64,000 bases of DNA from Acidovorax carolinensis. GTDB lineage: Bacteria; Pseudomonadota; Gammaproteobacteria; Burkholderiales; Burkholderiaceae_C. Location: the NCBI RefSeq assembly GCF_002157145.1, contig NZ_CP021361.1, positions 3,496,001-3,560,000 of the forward strand, given 5' to 3'. The notes under the pieces are model-generated. The model had not been told where the DNA came from, did not search any database, and saw only the letters and a program-made list of their open reading frames with translations. Both the position numbers and the translations under genes were made by a program. Below are positions 1 to 8,426 of this stretch, in pieces; within the stretch, counting starts at the first letter, position 1; the number at the start of each line of letters is the position of its first letter.

Positions 1-132
1 TTTTGCAGCATGCGCAAACAGCTCCTGTTTTCATAGCTTTGACGCCCGACACTCTAGCTAACGCGACGCGACGGTGTTGCGCGGTGCAGCAGCGCCCCGG
101 GCAACCAGGGGCCGAGTCGTTACCATTGCGCC

Positions 133-1020
133 ATGTTCAGTTATCGCCACGCCTTTCATGCGGGCAACCACGCCGACGTGCTCAAGCACACCGTGCTGAT
201 TGCCACCTTGCAACACCTCACCGAAAAAGACGCGGCCCTCACCGTGCTCGACACCCATGCGGGCGCGGGCCTGTACCGGCTCGATGGCGACTATGCCAGC
301 ACCAGCGGCGAGGCGGTGGACGGCATCTTGCGCCTCACGGCACCGGGCGCTGCCGCCCTCACGCCCGCGCTGCAGGCCTATGTGGACATGGTGAAAGCCT
401 TCAACCAGGGCGCCACCACCAAGGTGTACCCCGGCTCGCCCTTCATCATCCAGCGGCTGCTGCGCGACCACGACAAGCTCAAGCTGTTTGAGCTGCACCC
501 GACCGACCTGCGCGCGCTGGCCGGCAACGTGGCGCAACTGGAGGCCGGCCGGCAGGTGGCCGTGCTGCACGAAGACGGTTTCGAAGGTATCCGCAAATTT
601 TTGCCCCCACCGGCCCGCCGCGCTTTGGTGTTGTGCGATCCCAGCTATGAAATGAAGAGCGACTATGCCAAGGTGCTGGACATGGCCGCCGACGCGCTCA
701 AGCGCTTTGCCACCGGCACCTACGCCGTCTGGTACCCCATCATTCCGCGCCCCGAAGCGCACGACCTGCCGCGCCGCCTCAAAACCCTGGCCACCAAGGC
801 AGGCAAGAGCTGGCTGCATGCCACGCTGACCGTCAAGTCCAGCAAGCTCACCGAGACTGCGGAGGGCGAAGTCAAACGCCCCGGCCTGCCCGCCAGCGGC
901 ATGTTTCTGATCAATCCACCCTTCACCCTGAAAGCCGCCTTGAAGGCGGCCCTGCCCCAGATGGCGGAACTGCTGGCGCAGGACAAGCACGCCACCCACA
1001 CGCTCGAATCGGGCGGCTGA
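133..1020 (+). CDS. rlmJ: 23S rRNA (adenine2030-N6)-methyltransferase RlmJ
   Basis: The 295-residue product matches the RlmJ/YhiR family, which methylates N6 of A2030 in 23S rRNA using S-adenosylmethionine in the cytoplasm. The N-terminus MFSYRHAFHAGNHADVLKH is the family signature. DTHAGAGLY (about residues 36-44) is the SAM-binding glycine loop, and DPSYE (about residue 170) is the catalytic (D/N)PPY-like motif. The length fits the family norm of about 280 residues. The gene stands alone, convergent with rlpA, with 31 bp between the two stop codons. Family assignment is secure; the exact target base is taken from the E. coli enzyme. Confidence 0.95.
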   Translation: MFSYRHAFHAGNHADVLKHTVLIATLQHLTEKDAALTVLDTHAGAGLYRLDGDYASTSGEAVDGILRLTAPGAAALTPALQAYVDMVKAFNQGATTKVYPGSPFIIQRLLRDHDKLKLFELHPTDLRALAGNVAQLEAGRQVAVLHEDGFEGIRKFLPPPARRALVLCDPSYEMKSDYAKVLDMAADALKRFATGTYAVWYPIIPRPEAHDLPRRLKTLATKAGKSWLHATLTVKSSKLTETAEGEVKRPGLPASGMFLINPPFTLKAALKAALPQMAELLAQDKHATHTLESGG

Positions 1021-1051
1021 CAGCGGCTTCGGACAACGCCCTGCCAGGGCC

Positions 1052-1712
1052 CTACGGTGCCGACACCGACAGCGATTGGGGACAGTCGCCCTCGCCGTCC
1101 TCCAGCAGCCACAGCTCCACGGGCTTGATGCCCAGGCCCTGCATGCCCAGCTCCTGGGCGGCGGCCTGGCTTACATCAATCACGCGGTTCACGGCAAAGG
1201 GGCCGCGGTCGTTGATGCGCACCACCACGGCGCGGCCGGTGAGCTGGCTGCGCACGCACACCCGGGTGCCGAAAGGCAGGGTGCGGTGCGCGGCGGTGAG
1301 GTCGCGGCGGTTGAAGATTTCGCCACTGGCCGTGCGCCGGCCATGAAAGCGCGGGCCGTACCACGAGGCCAGGCCCTGCTGGTCGCTCTCGCGCACGGAC
1401 TCGGCCGGGGGCTCAGGCAACACCGTGCCGGTGGCACCGCGCCTGGCAGGCTCGCTGCGAACGGGCTCAGGCAACACGGGCTTGGGTAGCGGCTCGCCCG
1501 GCTTGCCGGCCGACGGCGCGCAAAACCGCGAGCGGGGGCGCCCGCTGCTGGGCCAGCTCGCACGCGTTGCGGGGCTCGGCCGACATTTCGGGGGCCACTT
1601 CAGGGGCTGCCTTGTCTGCCACCGGCATCGGTGCACAGGCCGCCAGAACGCAGGCAAGCGCCCCCAAGCCCAGCAGATCGCGCCAGTGCCGCATCCGGTC
1701 AGACAGTTGCAT
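1052..1712 (-). CDS. rlpA: RlpA-type septal lytic transglycosylase lipoprotein, frameshifted as read
   Basis: Two overlapping frames together make one RlpA. The upstream frame starts at ATG 1712 behind GAGG and encodes a lipoprotein signal with lipobox LAAC. The downstream frame carries the double-psi beta-barrel domain: GLASWYGPRFHGRRTASGE, then AAHRTLPFGT, then RINDRGPF and VIDVSQAAAQELG. The frames join at the five-G run 1534-1538; removing one G gives a continuous protein of about 220 residues. RlpA is an outer-membrane lipoprotein that cleaves peptidoglycan glycan strands lacking stem peptides at the septum. No C-terminal SPOR domain is present. The break is either a sequencing error or a real frameshift; without correction only the signal and linker would be made. 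Confidence 0.85.
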
Positions 1713-1826
1713 CAATCACCTCTTCCTGAAAATAAACGAATGGACGCACCGCGAGGTGACGATTCCATCCACCTTCTCCAGCGACAACGCAACCCGGCTC
1801 CAGCGCCCAAGCCACCCAACGCCCCA

Positions 1827-2678
1827 TTACAAACCGAGGCGCCGGCACAACTCCAGCGTTGTTGCACTCTGATTCATGGTGTAGAAGTGCAGCCCCGGCA
1901 CGCCGCGCTGGCGCAGCTGTTCGCACAGCGAAGTCACCACGTCCAGGCCAAAGGCCCGGATCGACGCCGTATCGTCGCCAAAGCCCTGCAGGCGCAGCCG
2001 GATCCAACGTGGAATCTCGGCGCCGCAGGCATCGGAAAACCGCATCAGCTGCGAGGACCCCATGATGGGCATGATGCCGGGCACCACGGGCACATCCAGC
2101 CCCATGCGGCGCACATCGTCCACAAAGCGCTCATACGCATCGGCATTGAAGAAGTACTGCGTGATGGCCGAATCAGCGCCCGCCCGCACCTTGGCGGCAA
2201 AGGCCTGCAGGTCGGCATCGGCCGACTTGGCCTGGGGATGCACTTCGGGATAGGCGGCCACCTCGATGTGGAAATCGCGCCCGGTCTCAGCCCGAATGAA
2301 GGCCACCAGGTCGCTGGCGTAGTGGAACTCGCCCCCGATGCCATAGCCGCTGGGCAGATCGCCACGCAGCGCCACCAGGCGCTTGACACCCATGGCCTTG
2401 AGCGTGGCCAGCTCCTCGCGCACCGACTGGCGCGTGGCACCGATGCACGAGAAGTGCGAGGCCGCGCTCACGCCCTCGGCCAGGATCTCCTGTACGGTGC
2501 CGAAGGTGCCCTCTTGCGTCGATCCGCCCGCGCCATAGGTGACCGAGCAGAACTCGGGTTGCAGCGCATACAGCTGCTGGCGCACGGCGCGCAGCTTGCC
2601 CGCGCCTTCGGGCGTCTTGGGCGGAAAGAATTCAAAGCTCACCGGCAAACCGGTGGCTGGTGCGTTGGCCGCAGTCAT
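1827..2678 (-). CDS. metF: 5,10-methylenetetrahydrofolate reductase MetF
   Basis: The 283-residue protein is a single-domain bacterial MetF, the FAD-dependent TIM-barrel enzyme that reduces 5,10-methylene-THF to 5-methyl-THF, the methyl donor for methionine synthesis. Seen motifs are SFEFFPPKT (residues 14-22, with the catalytic Glu), SVTYGAGGS, LRGDLPSG, the ITQYFFNAD stretch and PGIMPI. Length is typical (about 275-300). The start codon overlaps the tlyA stop by 4 bp, so the two are translationally coupled. Together with ahcY they form a methyl-cycle operon downstream of the SAH riboswitch. Start choice rests on the coupling and the family N-terminus. Confidence 0.96.
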   Translation of the reverse strand: MTAANAPATGLPVSFEFFPPKTPEGAGKLRAVRQQLYALQPEFCSVTYGAGGSTQEGTFGTVQEILAEGVSAASHFSCIGATRQSVREELATLKAMGVKRLVALRGDLPSGYGIGGEFHYASDLVAFIRAETGRDFHIEVAAYPEVHPQAKSADADLQAFAAKVRAGADSAITQYFFNADAYERFVDDVRRMGLDVPVVPGIMPIMGSSQLMRFSDACGAEIPRWIRLRLQGFGDDTASIRAFGLDVVTSLCEQLRQRGVPGLHFYTMNQSATTLELCRRLGL

Positions 2679-3673
2679 GCGCCCCTCCTCGCAAAAACAA
2701 AAAACTCGTGGTTGCCGTCGCCACCGCTGATGGGGCTGTCCAGCCAGGCCTGCACCGCAAGGCCCAGTTCGGCGCAGCAGTCGCGGATGCGTTGCTCCAC
2801 CACCGCGTACAACGCGGCATCGCGCACGATGCCACCCTTGCCGACCTGGCCGGGCTGCAGCTCAAACTGTGGCTTGACCAGCATCAGCAGGCTACCGCCC
2901 GGTGCCAGCAGTGGCACCAGCGCGTGCAGAACCAGCGTGAGCGAGATAAATGACAGGTCGCCCGTGATCACATCAAACACTGGCGTGATGTCCACATTGG
3001 CGCATTCGGCGCGGCGGCGGCGCTCAATCGGCAGCGTGCCCTGCTCGCGCGCCTTGGCACGGGCTGCGCGCTCAGACTTGAAGGTCTCGATGTCCTTGTC
3101 CTTGGCGTCATTGCTGTCGTCGTATTCCTCGTCCACCTGCCCGCCATTGCGCATCCAGCTGTAGGGTGCCTCGGGCTGGGTCTCGTTGTCCTCTTCGGCC
3201 TCGACGACTTCGGACAGCGCCAGTTCACAGGCTTGCTGCAAGGCCTGCGCCGTCAGCGAACGCGCGTTCACGCCCTCGACGCAGACCACGCGCAGATCGC
3301 AGCGCAGCCGTTCGTGCAACTGGCCATGGCCCACGTCCACGCCAATCACCTGCGCTGCGCCGTGCTGCAGCAGGCAGTCAGTAAAGCCGCCCGTGCTCTG
3401 CCCCACATCCAGGCAGCGCAGCCCCGCCACCGACAAGCCGGTGGCGCGCAGCGCGCCTTCGAGCTTGAGCCCACCGCGCGAGATGTATTTGGCCTCGGCA
3501 TCGTCGAGCAGCCGCACCTCGGCCAGGGAGGGAATCTCGTCGCCGTTCTTGGCGACCTTCTGCCAGGGCGCCAGCGGCGACAGGCGCCACTCCACGCCCG
3601 CGGCAATCAGCCGCTGCGCCTGCGAGCGCGTGGCCGCATGACCGCCATCCACCAAAAAAACATCTGCGCGCAT
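2675..3673 (-). CDS. tlyA: TlyA-family rRNA methyltransferase (S4 + FtsJ-like), with acidic insertion
   Basis: The 332-residue protein has an N-terminal S4 RNA-binding domain (MRADVFLVDGGHAATRSQAQ onward, with SRGGLKLEGAL) and an FtsJ-like SAM domain (CLDVGQSTGGFTDCLL; later DVITGDLSFISLTLVL and LVKPQFE). TlyA proteins are 2'-O-methyltransferases acting on ribosomal RNA, also called hemolysin A. The family is usually 240-275 residues. The excess here is a charged, Glu/Asp/Lys/Arg-rich stretch at about residues 152-220, placed before the DxxxDLSFISL strand. It is encoded by ordinary-looking sequence, not by the repeats seen elsewhere. The gene lies between ahcY and metF. The rRNA target is inferred only from the family. 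Confidence 0.9.
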   Translation of the reverse strand: MRADVFLVDGGHAATRSQAQRLIAAGVEWRLSPLAPWQKVAKNGDEIPSLAEVRLLDDAEAKYISRGGLKLEGALRATGLSVAGLRCLDVGQSTGGFTDCLLQHGAAQVIGVDVGHGQLHERLRCDLRVVCVEGVNARSLTAQALQQACELALSEVVEAEEDNETQPEAPYSWMRNGGQVDEEYDDSNDAKDKDIETFKSERAARAKAREQGTLPIERRRRAECANVDITPVFDVITGDLSFISLTLVLHALVPLLAPGGSLLMLVKPQFELQPGQVGKGGIVRDAALYAVVEQRIRDCCAELGLAVQAWLDSPISGGDGNHEFFVFARRGA

Positions 3674-3701
3674 GCGTCACTCTCTCGTCAGCAGACGATT
3701 A

Positions 3702-3765
3702 ATTTCTATTAAAACAGGCTCTAGCGCTTGTACGGCCTGCGCTACCAGCTCCTATAACAGGAGCA
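3702..3765. repeat. Interspersed element A, copy 1 (intergenic)
   Basis: The gap between ahcY and tlyA holds a palindromic element with the arms CTAGCGCTTG and GCGCTACCAGCTCCT, preceded by an A-rich TTAAAACAGG lead. It closely resembles the copy inside mccB (42924-42986): both read A-rich, GGCTC, AGCGC, spacer, GCGC, AGCTCCTA. Element A copies recur about every 5-6 kb in this window. Confidence 0.7.
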
Positions 3766-3784
3766 TGACAGCAGCAAGCGCGGT

Positions 3785-5220
3785 TCAATACCGGTAGGTA
3801 TCGGGCTTGTAAGGGCCTTGCTTGGGCACGCCGATGTAGGCGGCCTGCTCGTCGCTCAGCTCGGTCAGCATGGCGCCCACCTTCTTGAGGTGCAGGCGCG
3901 CCACCTTTTCGTCCAGGTGCTTGGGCAGCACGTAGACCTTGCCGTTTTCGTAGAAATCACTGTGCGTGAACAGCTCGATCTGGGCGATGGTCTGGTTGGC
4001 AAACGAGCTGGACATCACGAAGCTCGGGTGGCCCGTGCCACAACCCAGGTTCACCAGGCGGCCCTTGGCCAGCAGGATGATGCGCTTGCCATCGGCAAAG
4101 ATCACATGGTCCACCTGGGGCTTGATTTCTTCCCACTGGCAGTGCTCTTCGAGCTTGGCCACCTGGATTTCGTTGTCGAAATGACCAATGTTGCAGACGA
4201 TGGATTGGTCCTTCATGGCCTGCATGTGCTCGAACGTGATCACGTCGCGGTTGCCGGTGGTGGTCACGAAAATTTCGGCCTTGTCGGCGGCGTATTCCAT
4301 GGTCACTACACGATAGCCTTCCATCGCGGCCTGCAGGGCGTTGATGGGGTCAATCTCGGTCACCCACACCTGGGCGCTCAGGGCGCGCAGGGCCTGGGCG
4401 CTGCCCTTGCCCACGTCACCGTAGCCCGCCACCACGGCCACCTTGCCGGCGATCATCACGTCGGTGGCGCGCTTGATGCCGTCCACCAGCGATTCGCGGC
4501 AGCCATACAGGTTATCAAACTTGGACTTGGTCACCGAGTCGTTCACGTTGATGGCGCGGAACATCAGGCTGCCCTTGGCCGACATTTCCTTCAAACGGTG
4601 CACGCCGGTGGTGGTTTCTTCGGTCACGCCAATGATCTGCGCGCTCTTGCGGCTGTACCAGGTGGGGTCCACGGCCAGCTTGGCCTTGATGGAGGCGAAC
4701 AGGCAGGTTTCTTCTTCGCTGGTGGGGTTGGCGATCAGCGAGGCGTCTTTTTCGGCGCGCTTGCCCAGGTGCATCAGCAGCGTGGCGTCGCCGCCATCGT
4801 CCAGGATCAGGTTGGGGCCTTCGCCTTCGCTGCCGGCGGGGCCAAAGTCAAAAATGCGGTGGGTGTAGTCCCAGTATTCGGCCAGGGTTTCGCCCTTGAT
4901 CGCGAACACCGGGGTACCGGCGGCGGCAATGGCGGCGGCGGCATGGTCCTGCGTGGAGAAGATGTTGCACGATGCCCAGCGCACTTCGGCACCCAGGGCC
5001 TGCAGCGTCTCGATCAGCACGGCGGTCTGGATGGTCATGTGCAGCGAGCCGGTGATGCGCGCACCCTTGAGCGCCTGCTTGGCGGCGAATTCCTCGCGGA
5101 TGGCCATCAGGCCGGGCATTTCGGTTTCGGCGATGCGGATCTCTTTGCGGCCCCATTCGGCCAAGCCGATGTCGGCAATGATGCAGTCGGTGTTGACGGG
5201 GCGTTGACGCGTGCGTTCAT
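3785..5220 (-). CDS. ahcY: Adenosylhomocysteinase AhcY (start region frameshifted as read)
   Basis: AhcY hydrolyses S-adenosylhomocysteine to adenosine and homocysteine, using tightly bound NAD. The body is complete: [16 protein letters not shown] near the N-terminus, the NAD-binding [14 protein letters not shown], and the C-terminal KPDTYRY that completes the neighbouring NAD site. The natural start is ATG 5220, eight bases behind GGAG, reading MNARVNAP; this frame is lost unless one G is added to the run 5198-5201, after which it continues as [16 protein letters not shown]. The long in-frame upstream extension starts at a GTG (5251) with no ribosome site and is not credible. The gene leads the ahcY-tlyA-metF operon and follows an SAH riboswitch, so it should be induced when SAH accumulates. 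Confidence 0.93.
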
Positions 5221-5290
5221 GGTGTGCTCCAAAGCATGTTTGAAAAGCCACTTGACGCGGGGAGACACAGGGAGCTCACCGCACGATAAG

Positions 5291-5368
5291 TGGATGAGCG
5301 TCGTTGCTGGATGACTCCGAGCCTCACGCCCCGCCAGTAGCTGGGGGCGCTGCAACGCTCCTCGGATG
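5291..5368 (-). promoter_or_regulatory. S-adenosylhomocysteine (SAH) riboswitch upstream of ahcY
   Basis: Read on the minus strand, the ahcY leader contains CCGAGGAGCGTTGCAGCG, a variable GC-rich hairpin, GAGGCTCGG, and then AACGACGCTC. CCGAG pairs with CTCGG to form P1, and GAGCGTTG can pair with AACGACGCTC as the pseudoknot. This is the conserved architecture of the ahcY-motif SAH riboswitch, which is known upstream of ahcY in Betaproteobacteria and turns expression on when SAH binds. A TATAAT hexamer (5375-5380, minus strand) lies just upstream and would start transcription at about the first base of the aptamer. About 70 bp separate the aptamer from the start codon. Confidence 0.88.
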
Positions 5369-5525
5369 CCGGCGATTATAAAAGCAGTTGCATGGGCCCC
5401 GGGCCCGGCCGCTTGCATGCCCGGTAAAATCATGGGTTCGGCCGCCCTGTCCCACGCTGTGCAGAGGCTGGCCCACCGTTTTCCCCTGCAGGGCCCCTGC
5501 GCCCTGCCCACCTTCTGGAACCCCC

Positions 5526-7154
5526 GTGTCCTACGCCTCTGAAACCCGGCGCCGCCGTACCTTTGCCATCATTTCCCACCCCGACGCCGGTAAAACGACG
5601 CTGACGGAAAAGCTGCTGCTGTTCTCGGGCGCGATCCAGATCGCCGGCGCCGTCAAAGGCCGCAAGGCCAGCCGCCACGCAACATCCGACTGGATGGAAA
5701 TCGAAAAGCAGCGCGGCATCTCGGTGGCCTCTTCGGTCATGCAGATGCTCTACCGCGACCACGTCATCAACCTGCTCGACACCCCCGGCCACAAGGACTT
5801 CTCGGAAGACACCTACCGCGTGCTCACCGCCGTGGACTCGGCCCTGATGGTGATTGACGCGGCCAACGGTGTGGAAGCGCAGACGCGCCGCCTGATCGAG
5901 GTCTGCCGCCAGCGCGACACGCCCATCATCACCTTCGTGAACAAGATGGACCGCGAGGTGCGCGACCCGCTGGACATTCTTGACGAGGTGGAGCGCGAGC
6001 TGGGCATGCCCTGCTGCCCCATCACCTGGCCCGTGGGCCAGGGCAAGAGCTTTGGCGGCATCATCAATCTGCGCACGCAGACCATGACCGTGTTCACCCC
6101 CGGTAGCGACCGCGGCCCGAAAGACTTCGAAGTCGTGCCGCTGGCCGAGGCCGACCGGCTGCGCCAGCGCTTTGGCCAGTCGTTTGACGATGCGCTGGAG
6201 AGCATGGAGCTGGCCCAGGGCGCCTCGGCGGCGTGGAACCATGCCGACTTTCTGGCCGGCAAGCTCACGCCCGTGTTCTTCGGTTCGGGCGTGAACAACT
6301 TCGGTGTGATGGAAGTGCTCGATGCCGTGGTCGACATGTCGCCCCCGCCCGGCCCGCGCATCAGCACCTTGCAGGTCAACAAGCAGCCTGTGGTCAAGAC
6401 CATTCAGCCCGAGGACGAAGGCTTTGCCGGCGTGGTGTTCAAGGTGCAGGCCAACATGGACGCCAACCACCGCGACCGCATCGCCTTCGTGCGCGTGGCC
6501 TCGGGCAAATACACACCGGGCATGAAGCTCAAGGTGCAGCGCACGGGCAAAGAACTGCGCCCCACCAGCGTGGTGACCTTCATGAGCCAGCGCCGCGAGG
6601 CGGTGGAAGAAGCCTATGCGGGCGACATCATCGGCTTTACCACGCACGGCGGCGTGCAGCTGGGCGACACCATCACCGACGGCGCCAACCTGCAGTTCAC
6701 CGGCCTGCCCTTCTTCGCGCCCGAGCTGTTCATGACGGTGATTTTGAAGAACCCGCTGCGCACCAAGCAGCTGCAGCAGGGCCTGTCGCAGCTGGGCGAG
6801 GAAGGCGCCATCCAGGTCTTTCGGCCCGACGTGGGCGGCCCCATGCTGCTGGGCGCCGTGGGCCAGCTGCAGTTTGAAGTGGTGCAGCACCGCCTGAAAG
6901 CCGAATACGACGCCGATGTGCGCCTGGAAGGCTGCCAATACACGGGCGCGCGCTGGATCACCGCCGACAGCCCGGCCGACCTGCGCGCCTTTACCGACGC
7001 CTATCCCATGCGCCTGTCCCACGACGCCGCCAATGCGCTCGCCTACCTGTGCACCAGCCCGTATGACGTGCGGCTGGCGCAGGAGCGGTTTCCGAAAATC
7101 CACTTCCACCCCCTGCGCGAGCATGCGGGCCTGGCTCTGGACAGCAACCACTGA
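5526..7154 (+). CDS. prfC: Peptide chain release factor 3 (RF3)
   Basis: A 542-residue translational GTPase of the RF3 family, which recycles RF1/RF2 from the ribosome after peptide release. The G motifs are clear: SHPDAGKT (G1, about residue 18), DTPGHKDFSEDTYR (G3) and NKMDRE (G4). The RF3-specific C-terminal part, including TSPYDVRLAQERFP, is present. The reading frame is open upstream to 5388, but homology begins at SYASETRRRRTFAII, so the GTG at 5526 is the likely start. The stop TGA overlaps the ATG of the next gene (TGATG at 7152-7156), which suggests coupled translation. Confidence 0.95.
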   Translation: MSYASETRRRRTFAIISHPDAGKTTLTEKLLLFSGAIQIAGAVKGRKASRHATSDWMEIEKQRGISVASSVMQMLYRDHVINLLDTPGHKDFSEDTYRVLTAVDSALMVIDAANGVEAQTRRLIEVCRQRDTPIITFVNKMDREVRDPLDILDEVERELGMPCCPITWPVGQGKSFGGIINLRTQTMTVFTPGSDRGPKDFEVVPLAEADRLRQRFGQSFDDALESMELAQGASAAWNHADFLAGKLTPVFFGSGVNNFGVMEVLDAVVDMSPPPGPRISTLQVNKQPVVKTIQPEDEGFAGVVFKVQANMDANHRDRIAFVRVASGKYTPGMKLKVQRTGKELRPTSVVTFMSQRREAVEEAYAGDIIGFTTHGGVQLGDTITDGANLQFTGLPFFAPELFMTVILKNPLRTKQLQQGLSQLGEEGAIQVFRPDVGGPMLLGAVGQLQFEVVQHRLKAEYDADVRLEGCQYTGARWITADSPADLRAFTDAYPMRLSHDAANALAYLCTSPYDVRLAQERFPKIHFHPLREHAGLALDSNH

Positions 7155-8008
7155 TGACGGCGCCCGTGACGGCATTCCTGCGCCCCCTGAGCGAATGGCC
7201 TGCCCCCGCGCCGGGCCAGCTGCGGGGCGTGCTCACCGACATCGACGACACGCTGACCACCGACGGCGCCATCACCCCCGATGCGCTGCAGGCGCTGGCT
7301 GCACTCAAGGCCAGCGGCCTGCAGGTGATTCCCATCACCGGCCGGCCGGTGGGCTGGAGCGAGCCGTTTGCCGCAACCTGGCCGGTGGATGCCATCGTGG
7401 CCGAAAACGGTGCCGTGGCGTTGAGGCGCATGGCTGAAAACTTGAGCCAAACTGGCCTCTCGCCCAATCAGGACAAGCGCGAGCAGCTATCAAAAATATA
7501 CCAGCAGGACCCTGCCACCCGTGCCGCCAATTACGCTCGCATGCAGCAGGTTCTGGCGCAGATCGAGCGCGAGGTGCCCCGTGCGCGCCGCGCCACCGAT
7601 TCGCCGGGCCGCGAAACCGACATCGCCATCGACCACAGCGAATTCACGCACCTGCCGCAAGACGCCATCGACCATGCCGTGCGCATCATGCGCAACGCAG
7701 GCATGAACGCCACGGTGAGCAGCATCCACATCAACGGCTGGTTTGGCGCGCACAACAAGCTCGAAGGCGCACGCTGGATCGTGCGTGAATTGTTCGGGCG
7801 CAACCTGGATGCCGAGATCGACCGCTGGGTGTATGTGGGCGACTCGACCAACGACCAGCTCATGTTTGAGCACTTCCCCCACAGCGTGGGCGTGGCAAAC
7901 ATTGCGCGTTTCGTGCCCCAGCTCACGCACCTGCCGCGTTATGTGACACAGGGCGAGCGCGGCGCGGGTTTTGCGGAGGTCGCCCGCGCGGTGCTGCTGA
8001 CACTTTGA
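7154..8008 (+). CDS. HAD-IIB family phosphatase
   Basis: A 284-residue HAD-superfamily hydrolase of the Cof/IIB type. Motif I is LTDIDDTLTTDG (nucleophile Asp and general-acid Asp, about residues 28-39), motif II is PITGRP, and motif IV is VGDSTNDQLMFEHF near residue 235. The family removes phosphate from sugars or nucleotides; the substrate cannot be read from sequence. The gene overlaps the prfC stop by one base. Residues about 95-115 (NLSQTGLSPNQDKREQLSK) are encoded by an inserted element A copy sitting between the core and cap segments. The frame stays open through it, so the protein is probably functional. Confidence 0.85.
   Translation: MTAPVTAFLRPLSEWPAPAPGQLRGVLTDIDDTLTTDGAITPDALQALAALKASGLQVIPITGRPVGWSEPFAATWPVDAIVAENGAVALRRMAENLSQTGLSPNQDKREQLSKIYQQDPATRAANYARMQQVLAQIEREVPRARRATDSPGRETDIAIDHSEFTHLPQDAIDHAVRIMRNAGMNATVSSIHINGWFGAHNKLEGARWIVRELFGRNLDAEIDRWVYVGDSTNDQLMFEHFPHSVGVANIARFVPQLTHLPRYVTQGERGAGFAEVARAVLLTL
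7436..7498. repeat. Interspersed element A, copy 2 (inside the HAD phosphatase gene)
   Basis: The minus strand reads TTTTGATAGCTGCTCGCGCT, a spacer, then GGGCGAGAGGCCAGTTT, the same order as the clean intergenic copies at 32278-32340 and 54707-54757. It lies wholly inside the HAD coding sequence and keeps the frame, adding about 20 residues. Confidence 0.65.
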
Positions 8009-8065
8009 TGTCATCCGGCAAGGCCAGCGGCGCCCCGGCACACCCAAGCTGCGCTAGAGTTGGGT

Positions 8066-8347
8066 ATGGACTTGATCAACACACTCCGACACTGGCAGGC
8101 CATCGACCGGACAAGGGCGCGCCAGCCCAGTGAGAATCTCATGGTGGCCGGCCTTGGGCTGGCCCTGATCGCCGTATCCCTGCGTTCAGAGCGTCGCGGC
8201 ACGGCCGCGCTGCAGGCCGCTGCGGGCGGGGCATTGCTTGTACGGGCGGCACGAGGCAGCCGCTACCTGACCCGCGACCCCGACCCGCGCCTCAACGGGG
8301 CGTGGGACGCCCACCTGGCGGACGCCCGCGAACTGGGCCTGGACTGA
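8066..8347 (+). CDS. Small membrane protein, DUF2892/YgaP-like
   Basis: A protein of about 93 residues starting at MDLINTLRHWQ; a start two codons earlier is possible. It has two hydrophobic segments, MVAGLGLALIAVSL and AALQAAAGGALLVRAA, separated by an RSERRG turn. That two-helix pattern with a glycine-rich second helix resembles the DUF2892 (YgaP-type) inner-membrane domain, but the match is by eye only. It sits between the HAD gene and a convergent Bug receptor gene. No specific function can be given. Confidence 0.55.
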   Translation: MDLINTLRHWQAIDRTRARQPSENLMVAGLGLALIAVSLRSERRGTAALQAAAGGALLVRAARGSRYLTRDPDPRLNGAWDAHLADARELGLD

Positions 8348-8426
8348 TGTGGCGGCTGCAGCCTTGGGGCCCTTTAGCGCCATATCGCTGCACCGATAAG
8401 CAATAACCGCTACCGAAAACAGAGCA

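Noticed and set aside
1..132. Possible partial element A before rlmJ (AGCTCCTGTTTTCATAGCT)
   Set aside because: Only one short block resembles the family and the AGCGCTT arms are missing, so it is not counted.
1425..3164. Long open frame (579 codons) antisense to rlpA, metF and tlyA
   Set aside because: High GC keeps the opposite strand open. The translation is low-complexity Ala/Gly/Arg/His-rich and overlaps three recognised genes.
5221..5251. In-frame N-terminal extension of AhcY ([18 protein letters not shown])
   Set aside because: No ribosome site and no homology. The genuine start is the ATG at 5220 in the adjacent frame, one base out of phase.
3818..5314. Open frame of 498 codons antisense to ahcY
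   Set aside because: Mirror image of ahcY codons; no recognisable motifs.
5430..7175. Open frame of 581 codons antisense to prfC
   Set aside because: Shadow of prfC, His/Gly/Ala-rich without domain signals.
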